DNA of 14,857 nt from Bacteroidales bacterium (lineage in GTDB: Bacteria; Bacteroidota; Bacteroidia; Bacteroidales; P3): NCBI GenBank assembly GCA_016296345.1, contig JAEDJL010000045.1:1-14857 (forward strand). The letters are read 5' to 3'. The notes below the pieces were generated by a model. It saw nothing but the letters and a program-made list of their open reading frames with translations, was not told the origin of the DNA and searched no databases. The translations under genes and the position numbers were made by a program. Shown here piece by piece: positions 6,790 through 12,838 of the stretch (positions are counted from its first letter, which is position 1; every line of letters begins with the position of its first letter).

Positions 6790-7497
6790 ATGGAACAAAA
6801 TTGTAAGAAAGCAGGAAAAGTTTGGATTGTGGCAGCTGCACTTGTGGTTGCGGCGTTTGCAATCGGTATTTCGGTCTATCAAGGTTTGAAAAAAGTCTCG
6901 ATGGGCGAAAGAGTTGTAACGGTCAAAGGCAAAGCCGAAATGGAGGTAAAGGCGGATGTTGCCAGTATGTCGGTCAGATTTTCTGTCAAAAACAACTCTC
7001 TGAACGAGCTTTTGGCAGATGCCAAGGCAAAAAAAGCCATTGTGGTCGATTACCTCAAAGAGTTGGGCTTTAAGGAAGATGAGATATTTGTGGGAAATAT
7101 CTCAATAAACGAGCAGGACTACAAGGACGCAACCTATAAGTTCTTCGGAAGTCAGAATATCAACGTGATAAGCCGCGACATCGACAAGGTAACCAAGCTG
7201 CAAGAGGGACTTGGTGATTTGTATGACAAAGGTGTCATACTCAATCAAGATTATTGGAATACCGGAGCAAGTTATGACATCACGGATATTGATTCTTTCA
7301 AACCGCAACTTATTGCCGAGAGCATGAAGAGTGCAAAGAAAGCAGGCGAACAGTTTGCCAAAGATGCAGACAGCAAACTCGGCAAGATGAAAACGGCATG
7401 GCAGGGTCAGATAACGATAGAAGATGTTGATGAAACCACGCCTCAAATCAAGCGTTGCAGGGTTGTAAGCACCATAACCTACTATTTGGAAGATTAA
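6790..7497 (+). CDS. SIMPL (DUF541/YggE-like) domain protein, membrane-anchored
   Basis: A 235-residue protein. An uncleaved-looking N-terminal transmembrane helix (about 11-31, after a positively charged start) is followed by a SIMPL domain at about 40-233. The domain begins RVVTVKGKAEMEVKADVASMSV and has the alternating strand/helix pattern of YggE-like proteins; it ends RRCRVVSTITYYL-like (here KRCRVVSTITYYL). Family members are periplasmic or membrane-tethered and have been linked to oxidative stress or envelope phenotypes, but a biochemical activity is not established. It lies 138 bp downstream of ctpA on the same strand. Its stop is one base from the stop of hemW on the other strand, leaving no room for a terminator. 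The ATG at 6790 has an A-rich leader and no obvious Shine-Dalgarno site. Confidence 0.88.
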   Translation: MEQNCKKAGKVWIVAAALVVAAFAIGISVYQGLKKVSMGERVVTVKGKAEMEVKADVASMSVRFSVKNNSLNELLADAKAKKAIVVDYLKELGFKEDEIFVGNISINEQDYKDATYKFFGSQNINVISRDIDKVTKLQEGLGDLYDKGVILNQDYWNTGASYDITDIDSFKPQLIAESMKSAKKAGEQFAKDADSKLGKMKTAWQGQITIEDVDETTPQIKRCRVVSTITYYLED

Positions 7498-7498
7498 G

Positions 7499-8578
7499 TC
7501 AGAGCATCAGTTCGACGGCAGCTCGGTCTATCGTGTGCCAAGGCTGCAAGAGATATTCGGACGCTTTCTTCATTTGCTTGTCAAAGTGAGACAGGAATTG
7601 GGGAAAGCGTTCCTTTATGCTGTTGCGGTCAATCCCTTCCTTGCAACGAAGAAAGAGCATGACGTATTCGTTGTATCGGTCTTTTGGTGTGAGGAGTTCT
7701 TTTTCGGGAGCAAGACCTTGTTCTATCATGTCGATATATTGCCGGATGTTTGCCGGATTGTATGAGCGGCTTTCGGTGTCGAAGGAATGTGCCGAAGCTC
7801 CCAAGCCAAGGTATTCGACGCCTTGCCAATAGGAAGTGTTGTGTCGGGAGCGAAAACCGCTCTTGCAGTAGTTTGATACCTCATAGTGGTCGTATCCTGC
7901 GGCAGACAACTTGCTCATTGTAAGGTCAAACTGAGCCAAACTCTCCTCCTCGTCGGGCATGGCGAGCTTTCCTTTTGCCACAAGTTTGTCCAACATTGTG
8001 TTCTGCTCAATCGTCAGACTGTAACAGGAGAGATGTTCGCAGTTTAGTTCGATTGCTCTGTCTATGTTGGCTTCCCATTTTTTCAAAGTCTGGTTTGGCA
8101 GGTTGAACATCAGGTCTATGGATATGTTTTTGAAGCCTCGCTGTCTTGCAAGCCTTACTGCTTCGGTGGCTTTGAGGCTGTCGTGTCTTCGTCTGAGAAG
8201 TCGCAGGTCTGAGTTGTCAAAACTTTGAACGCCCATGCTCAAACGGTTAAATCCCAAACGCAGCAAACAATCCACATATTCCTTATTTATGTTTTCGGGA
8301 TTGGCTTCTATTGTCAGCTCGCTGCAATCGGACAAATCGAAGTTGGCTTTTATGTTCTTTACAACAAACTCTGTCTGCTCGCAATCGAGACTGCTCGGAG
8401 TACCTCCGCCGATGTAGAGCGTCTGCACGGGAGTTTTGAGATACTCTTTCCTCGTTTGCATTTCTTTTGCAAGTGCTTTGAGGTAGTCGTTCTTGCTCTT
8501 GCGGCTTGCAACCGAGAAAAAATCGCAATAGATGCACTTTTGTGAGCAGTAAGGTATGTGAATGTACAATCCGGACAT
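7499..8578 (-). CDS. hemW: HemW-like radical SAM heme chaperone
   Basis: A 359-residue radical SAM protein related to HemN. The cluster motif is Cys11-x3-Cys15-x2-Cys18 followed by Asp-Phe20. HemN has a further Cys where this protein has Phe, which favours HemW, a heme-binding chaperone that delivers heme to apoproteins, over a true coproporphyrinogen III dehydrogenase. Other family signatures are YIGGGTPSSL (55-64), RLSMGVQSF, FNLPNQT and the HemN C-terminal start YWQGVEYLGLGASAHSF. The C-terminus ends abruptly at AAVELML and is slightly shorter than I remember for the family, apparently with a trimmed wing in the last winged-helix domain. The ATG immediately follows the TAG of the upstream histidine kinase (zero gap), implying one mRNA and translational coupling. 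The purine-rich end of the kinase gene (AAAAAAGAAGAATAG) provides the ribosome site. Confidence 0.9.
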   Translation of the reverse strand: MSGLYIHIPYCSQKCIYCDFFSVASRKSKNDYLKALAKEMQTRKEYLKTPVQTLYIGGGTPSSLDCEQTEFVVKNIKANFDLSDCSELTIEANPENINKEYVDCLLRLGFNRLSMGVQSFDNSDLRLLRRRHDSLKATEAVRLARQRGFKNISIDLMFNLPNQTLKKWEANIDRAIELNCEHLSCYSLTIEQNTMLDKLVAKGKLAMPDEEESLAQFDLTMSKLSAAGYDHYEVSNYCKSGFRSRHNTSYWQGVEYLGLGASAHSFDTESRSYNPANIRQYIDMIEQGLAPEKELLTPKDRYNEYVMLFLRCKEGIDRNSIKERFPQFLSHFDKQMKKASEYLLQPWHTIDRAAVELML

Positions 8579-10081
8579 CTATTCTTCTTTTTTTAAGACT
8601 ATTCTGAAAGTCGTTCCCTTGTTTATGGTCGATTGTTTGACGAAAATCTTGCCGTGATGATACTCTTCTATTATTCTCTTTGCAAGCGACAGTCCCATAC
8701 CCCAGCCTCTTTCTTTGGTTGTAAAGCCGGCTTCAAACACCTTTTTGAATTGTTTTTTCGGCATTCCCTTGCCTGTGTCGCTCACATCGATGAACACACG
8801 TTTTGTATCTTCGGTCAAGTCGAGCGTGAGAGTACCTATACCGCCCATTGCGTCGATTGCGTTCTTTGAAAGGTTCTCGAGCGTCCACTCAATGAGACAT
8901 TGGTTGATCGGAAGGACAATATCTGTATCTTGTGGCAGGTTCAGCACAAAGTTTACCTTCTTTGAACTTCTTGAAGACAGGTAAGCCATTGCGTTCTGCA
9001 CAACAGGAATGATGTTTTGGGGCAACAACTCGGGATTTGTGCCTATTTGGGAAAAACGTTGCGTAATCATGTTCAGACGATTGATGTCTTTGGTTATTTC
9101 GTTGCATACTTCCTCGTTTTCGGGCTTCAAGCGAAGATACTCAACCCATGCAACAAGAGCCGAAATAGGTGTTCCAAGCTGGTGGGCTGTCTCTTTGTTC
9201 ATGCCAATCCAAAGGGTAGTTTCTTCTGTCTTCTTCATGGCTTTGAAAAGTCGGAAGACAAGAAAGACAAAGAAGATTGTAATCAAAATAAATATCACAG
9301 GATAGTATTGAAGTGCAGTTATCAGGTGAGAGTGTTTGTAGAAAATCCTTGCATTGGGGAACTCGGGCAGATTGATTGTCCATACGTCGTTTTCGTCCTT
9401 CATTTCGGCAATGGTACTTTTGAGTTTGTCTCCCTGAATGTCCTTTTTGGCAATGTTTCCCGAAGCGATGACGATGCTTTCGGTGCTGTCGGTTATCACA
9501 ACCGGTATCAAAACAGAATTGTTTACCAAATCCTCAAGAAAAGTCGTCGTAAAATATTTCAAAGTCTCCTTCAAATTGGTATAAACAGAGCTTTCGCTAT
9601 AATACAACTTGAACTTCATGCCGCTGACGTTGTATTCAAAAGGAGGATTTTTGCTAAAACGTTTGAGAAGACTTCCTGCCAATACTTTTTGTCCCTCGGG
9701 TATGTCGATGTTTTGCGAAAGCTGTATGTTGTTAAACTCATCTGTGATGATGACAGGAATGTTTTTGTTGTTTACAATGAAGTCATAGTAGAAATTCAGC
9801 TCGGCATCTAAGGGCTGGGAGAGGATTATTTGGTGTGCCTTGACGAATTGTTGAAGTCGGAGCTGCTCTTCTTGTGCCGCCTTGTTGAAAAATTCGGTCG
9901 TATGTTCGACAAAACGTGCCCTTCGGCTGACAGCATTTGCCCACAGCTCTATTTTCTTTTGTTCTTCTTGTTGCAGTTGGACTATAATCTGGTTTATTTC
10001 GACAAAAAAGACGAAAATAATGACGAAACCGACAATCAAAAACACCCATTTGAGTTTGGGATTTTTCAAAGAGTACTTCAT
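8579..10081 (-). CDS. Membrane sensor histidine kinase, orphan-looking
   Basis: A 500-residue two-transmembrane sensor kinase. TM1 is at about 11-29 and TM2 at about 258-277, bracketing an extracytoplasmic region of about 225 residues with no domain I can name. The cytoplasmic core has phospho-acceptor His300 in KETAHQLGTPISAL, a variant H-box rather than the usual SHELRTPL. The N-box is ENLSKNAIDAM (402-412), the G1 box DTGKGM (435-440), the F-box FEAGF and the G2 box RGWGMGLSL (458-466). These match a functional HATPase_c domain. From memory this AHQLGTP-type H-box is common among Bacteroidetes kinases. No response regulator is adjacent; the RprY-like regulator lies 5.6 kb away in another unit, and known RprX kinases have a conventional H-box, so they are probably not partners. 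The kinase is the first gene of a unit with hemW, driven by a consensus promoter at 10111-10142. Confidence 0.92.
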   Translation of the reverse strand: MKYSLKNPKLKWVFLIVGFVIIFVFFVEINQIIVQLQQEEQKKIELWANAVSRRARFVEHTTEFFNKAAQEEQLRLQQFVKAHQIILSQPLDAELNFYYDFIVNNKNIPVIITDEFNNIQLSQNIDIPEGQKVLAGSLLKRFSKNPPFEYNVSGMKFKLYYSESSVYTNLKETLKYFTTTFLEDLVNNSVLIPVVITDSTESIVIASGNIAKKDIQGDKLKSTIAEMKDENDVWTINLPEFPNARIFYKHSHLITALQYYPVIFILITIFFVFLVFRLFKAMKKTEETTLWIGMNKETAHQLGTPISALVAWVEYLRLKPENEEVCNEITKDINRLNMITQRFSQIGTNPELLPQNIIPVVQNAMAYLSSRSSKKVNFVLNLPQDTDIVLPINQCLIEWTLENLSKNAIDAMGGIGTLTLDLTEDTKRVFIDVSDTGKGMPKKQFKKVFEAGFTTKERGWGMGLSLAKRIIEEYHHGKIFVKQSTINKGTTFRIVLKKEE

Positions 10082-10110
10082 GTTGTATGCTTTTCAAAAA
10101 AAATCAACTG

Positions 10111-10142
10111 CAAAAGTACGTAGGATTTGACAATGATACAAA
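10111..10142 (-). promoter_or_regulatory. Bacteroidetes-type promoter for histidine kinase-hemW
   Basis: On the - strand: -33 TTTG at 10142-10139, then 20 nt, then -7 TACTTTTG at 10118-10111. This fits TTTG-N19-21-TAnnTTTG exactly. The predicted start of transcription is near 10104, giving a 5' leader of about 20-25 nt before the ATG at 10081. Confidence 0.75.
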
Positions 10143-10157
10143 TTTTTGCCGCTCCTA

Positions 10158-10188
10158 TTTGGCACTATGATATTTTTTTGTAATTTTG
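10158..10188 (+). promoter_or_regulatory. Bacteroidetes-type promoter for the DUF6913-dapA-fba operon
   Basis: -33 TTTG at 10158-10161, 19 nt, then -7 TAATTTTG at 10181-10188, an exact match to the Bacteroidetes consensus. Transcription would begin near 10195, leaving a 5' leader of about 15 nt before ATG 10211. It is back to back with the kinase promoter; the two -33 boxes are separated by 15 bp. Confidence 0.75.
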
Positions 10189-10210
10189 AAAGCTGATTAA
10201 GCGGCGTAAA

Positions 10211-10747
10211 ATGTCTATAAAAAGCACTATACAAAACCTGACTCTGAGAGCTAAGGTGCGGAAAGCCAACAGATTTAGAAGGGTTTGCGGAATGAGTGAA
10301 GCAAAGTCTGTGGGTATGGTGTGCTTTTTTGAAGAGGAACAACAATGGAAGGAACTTCAAAAAGCAGTACAGCAATTCCAATCTTTGGGTGCAAAAGTCA
10401 TGGTTTTGGGATTTTATTCTGGAAAAGTCAAACCCCTTTGGTATGTGGAGACAATGAATATGGTTATGTGCAGTCTTCATGAATTTGGACTGACAGGCAT
10501 ACCCAAAGGACAGAAAACAGAAGATTTTTTGAACGAAAGGTTTGACATTCTCATAAATTGCGATTTGGAAAGTCATTTTACGACCGATTATGTGTGCAAA
10601 CTTTCGCCTTCGGGTTTCAAAGTCGCAATCGACACAGAAGAGAACAGAAAGCATTTTGATTTGTTGATTAAAATGGAAGATAGAAATTTGAACTTGTTTG
10701 TAGAACACGTCCTTTTCTATCTTTCAAGTTTCAAGAGTGGGAGATAA
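10211..10747 (+). CDS. DUF6913-like conserved protein of unknown function
   Basis: A 178-residue protein without signal peptide or transmembrane segment, so probably cytoplasmic. A basic N-terminus (about 1-30, many Lys/Arg) precedes an alternating alpha/beta region: VGMVCFF strand (34-40), a helix, AKVMVLGFYSG strand (60-70), FDILINCDL (about 111-119), FKVAIDT and DLLIKM, ending in a helix FVEHVLFYLSSF. I recall this as the Bacteroidetes DUF6913 family, often placed just before dapA; that assignment is from memory. No catalytic motif is evident. It is the first gene of an operon: promoter at 10158-10188, ATG 15 nt or so after the expected transcription start, and its stop 4 bp before dapA. 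Context hints at a role near lysine/peptidoglycan precursor synthesis, or simply at shared expression. Confidence 0.8.
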   Translation: MSIKSTIQNLTLRAKVRKANRFRRVCGMSEAKSVGMVCFFEEEQQWKELQKAVQQFQSLGAKVMVLGFYSGKVKPLWYVETMNMVMCSLHEFGLTGIPKGQKTEDFLNERFDILINCDLESHFTTDYVCKLSPSGFKVAIDTEENRKHFDLLIKMEDRNLNLFVEHVLFYLSSFKSGR

Positions 10748-10751
10748 AACG

Positions 10752-11636
10752 ATGAAAAAATTTGATTTACAGGGAACGGGAGTGGCACTTGTTACCCCTT
10801 TCCACAAACAAGGCAACATTGATTTTACAGCATTCGGCAATTTGATAGACCATACTATCGAAGGCGGAGTGGATTATCTTGTTTGCTTGGGAACAACAAG
10901 CGAATATCCTACGCTGAGTGAGCAGGAGAAACTTGCGATATTGGCTTTCACCATAGAAAAAGTTGAAGGCAGAGTACCAATCGTGCTTGGAATGGGAGGC
11001 AATGACACTCGTTGCTTGGTCGATAAGATAAGAAAAACAGATTTGAGTGCGATTTCGGCAATTTTGTCGGTAGCTCCATACTACAACAAGCCAAATCAAA
11101 AAGGTCTTTACTCACATTTCAAAGCTGTTGCGGAGGCTTCGGATGTTCCGGTGGTGCTTTACAACGTTCCGGGCAGGTGCGGAGTGAATATAAGTGCAGA
11201 TACAACCATTCAGTTGGCAAAAGATTTTCCCAATATCATAGGAATAAAAGAAGCATCGGGCAATATGGCTCAGTGTATGGACATTCTGCTCAACCGTCCT
11301 CAAGGATTTACGGTCGTAAGTGGCGAAGACGCACTCGTTTTGCCCCTTATGGCGTTGGGAATGCAGGGAGTAATATCGGTAACCGCCAATGCGTTTCCGC
11401 GTCTTATGAGTGAAATGGTTTCTCACTGCCTCAAATCAAATTTGAAAAAGGCAAGAGCAATTCATGAAACCCTTTTGCCGTTCTCAAATGCCATATTTGA
11501 AGAAGGCAATCCCGTAGGAATAAAGGCTGCATTGGAGATTTTGGGAATTACTTCGCCATACGTCAGACAGCCTCTTGTCAAATCGTCAAAACAGTTGCAA
11601 ACAAAATTGCAAACAATAGTAAACAACATCATTTAA
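10752..11636 (+). CDS. dapA: 4-hydroxy-tetrahydrodipicolinate synthase
   Basis: A 294-residue class I aldolase-family TIM barrel. It condenses pyruvate with L-aspartate semialdehyde, the first committed step toward diaminopimelate and lysine in the cytoplasm. Schiff-base Lys166 lies in GIKEASGN. Tyr137 and Arg142 lie in LYNVPGRCG, the Thr pair 48-49 in LGTTSE, and Tyr111 in APYYNKP. The second Gly of the usual GTTGE is Ser here, a conservative change. I chose ATG 10752 over the upstream in-frame GTG (10737), which would overlap the preceding gene. A GGGAG ribosome site (10739-10743) sits 8 nt before the ATG, and the length matches the roughly 292-residue family norm. It is the middle gene of the operon, 4 bp after the DUF6913-like gene and 12 bp before the aldolase. 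Confidence 0.96.
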   Translation: MKKFDLQGTGVALVTPFHKQGNIDFTAFGNLIDHTIEGGVDYLVCLGTTSEYPTLSEQEKLAILAFTIEKVEGRVPIVLGMGGNDTRCLVDKIRKTDLSAISAILSVAPYYNKPNQKGLYSHFKAVAEASDVPVVLYNVPGRCGVNISADTTIQLAKDFPNIIGIKEASGNMAQCMDILLNRPQGFTVVSGEDALVLPLMALGMQGVISVTANAFPRLMSEMVSHCLKSNLKKARAIHETLLPFSNAIFEEGNPVGIKAALEILGITSPYVRQPLVKSSKQLQTKLQTIVNNII

Positions 11637-11648
11637 CACAAAAAATCT

Positions 11649-12641
11649 ATGGTTAATTATAAAGATTTGGGCTTGGTAAACTCGAGAGAGATTTTTGCAA
11701 AAGCCATGAAGGGAGGATATGCTATCCCCGCATTTAACTTTTACAACATGGAGCAAATGCAAGCTATCATTCAAGCGTGCGTAGCTCAAAAAAGCCCTGT
11801 TATACTTCAAGTATCTGCAGGAGCAAGAAAGTATGCCAATCAAACCTTGTTGCGTTACATGGCACAGGGAGCAGTGGAATATGCAAAGGAATTGGGATAC
11901 AACATTCCGATTGTGCTTCACCTCGACCACGGCGACAGCTTTGAAATATGCAAATCTTGCATAGAGTATGGCTTTTCTTCGGTTATGATTGACGGTTCGT
12001 CTCTTCCATACGACGAAAACGTCGCATTGACCAAAAAGGTTGTCGATTATGCACACCAATACGATGTAACAGTAGAAGGAGAACTCGGAGTATTGGCAGG
12101 AGTTGAGGACGAAGTGAGTGCAGAACACAGTTCTTACACAAGGGCAGAGGACGTTGAGGACTTTGTAAAGAAGACCGGAGTGGATTCTTTGGCAATCTCG
12201 ATAGGTACATCGCACGGAGCAAACAAGTTCCGCCCCGAACAATGCACTCGAAACCAAGACGGCATACTCATTCCGCCACCATTGCGTTTTGACATCTTGG
12301 CAGAGATAGAAAAAAGGATACCCGGCTTCCCTATTGTGTTGCATGGTTCTTCTTCTGTACCGCAAGACCAAGTCAAAATCATAAATACATACGGCGGAGC
12401 TTTGAAAGATGCAATCGGAATACCAGAAGAGCAATTACGTCAGGCTGCAAAATCTGCCGTTTGCAAGATAAACATCGACTCGGACGGTCGTTTGGTTATG
12501 ACGGCAACAGTAAGGAAGATAATGCATGACAAACCTGCCGAATTTGATCCTCGTAAATACTTAGGACCTGCAAGAGACAATTTGAAACTTATGTATGAAC
12601 ACAAAATCATTGACGTTTTGGGTTCTGCCAACAAGGCTTAA
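11649..12641 (+). CDS. fba: Class II fructose-1,6-bisphosphate aldolase
   Basis: A 330-residue zinc-dependent aldolase that interconverts fructose 1,6-bisphosphate with dihydroxyacetone phosphate and glyceraldehyde 3-phosphate in glycolysis and gluconeogenesis. Visible motifs are NFYNMEQ near the N-terminus, LHLDHGDS with catalytic Asp93 and Zn ligand His94, and the GELG segment (Glu145). SIGTSHGANKF supplies His189, LHGSSSVP supplies His232, and NIDSD is the phosphate-binding stretch. It is full length for a class II enzyme. It is the last gene of the operon, 12 bp after dapA, and is followed by a stack of hairpin terminators. Placing a central glycolytic enzyme after dapA is a less obvious pairing; shared pyruvate/triose supply or simple co-expression are possible reasons, but neither is shown by the sequence. 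Confidence 0.96.
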   Translation: MVNYKDLGLVNSREIFAKAMKGGYAIPAFNFYNMEQMQAIIQACVAQKSPVILQVSAGARKYANQTLLRYMAQGAVEYAKELGYNIPIVLHLDHGDSFEICKSCIEYGFSSVMIDGSSLPYDENVALTKKVVDYAHQYDVTVEGELGVLAGVEDEVSAEHSSYTRAEDVEDFVKKTGVDSLAISIGTSHGANKFRPEQCTRNQDGILIPPPLRFDILAEIEKRIPGFPIVLHGSSSVPQDQVKIINTYGGALKDAIGIPEEQLRQAAKSAVCKINIDSDGRLVMTATVRKIMHDKPAEFDPRKYLGPARDNLKLMYEHKIIDVLGSANKA

Positions 12642-12646
12642 CAGTT

Positions 12647-12665
12647 TGCAATCATCTTGATTGCA
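12647..12665 (+). terminator. Small hairpin directly after fba, weak terminator candidate
   Basis: An 8-bp perfect stem, TGCAATCA with TGATTGCA, has a 3-nt loop (TCT) and starts 6 bp after the fba stop. The following sequence is T-rich (TATTGTAATTCTTTTT) but lacks an immediate T-run. It may act as an mRNA 3' stabiliser, with real termination at the next hairpins. Confidence 0.45.
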
Positions 12666-12694
12666 TATTGTAATTCTTTTTCAGTATTTGTATG

Positions 12695-12730
12695 AACGCC
12701 GTTTTGATTTTTCAGAACGGCGTTTTATTT
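12695..12730 (+). terminator. Rho-independent terminator of the dapA-fba operon
   Basis: The 9-bp stem AACGCCGTT (12695-12703) with AACGGCGTT (12716-12724) is followed directly by TTATTT and more T. Wobble pairs can lengthen the stem by one to three positions. The right arm and tail belong to the ACGGCG-core repeat shared with 6651-6727. Confidence 0.8.
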
Positions 12731-12750
12731 TTGTGAAACGGCGAATTGTC

Positions 12751-12797
12751 AAAATCAAAACGGCGTCCTGCTTTGAGCAAGACGCCGTTTTGATTTT
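12751..12797. terminator. Strong bidirectional terminator, 17-bp perfect stem
   Basis: Positions 12751-12767 pair perfectly with 12781-12797 over 17 bp; a mismatch and three more pairs (TGC/GCA) can extend it to a 5-nt loop. The arms are A-rich on the left and T-rich on the right (ending GTTTTGATTTT), so the hairpin has a U-tract in both transcription directions. It lies between the convergent fba and the PKD-protein gene. The remainder of the gap (12798-12838) shows nothing else. Confidence 0.85.
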
Positions 12798-12838
12798 GTA
12801 GATTTTCTTATTTGAAATGCTTAATGCTGATTTTGCAA

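Noticed and set aside
9017..9811. 264-codon open frame on the + strand inside the histidine kinase gene
   Set aside because: Antisense shadow of a gene with intact kinase boxes; composition is not protein-like.
2265..10081. Response regulator and histidine kinase as a cognate two-component pair
   Set aside because: They are 5.6 kb apart in separate units, and the kinase H-box is unlike that of RprX, the known RprY partner; proximity alone is not evidence.
10094..10708. 204-codon open frame on the - strand opposite the DUF6913-like gene
   Set aside because: It covers the consensus promoters and runs antisense to a gene with a good promoter, start and operon spacing. Its translation is low-complexity (Phe/His/Cys-rich) and resembles no family.
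11586..12434. 282-codon open frame on the - strand opposite fba
   Set aside because: Antisense shadow of a strongly recognised aldolase; Cys/Tyr/Arg-rich translation with no domain.
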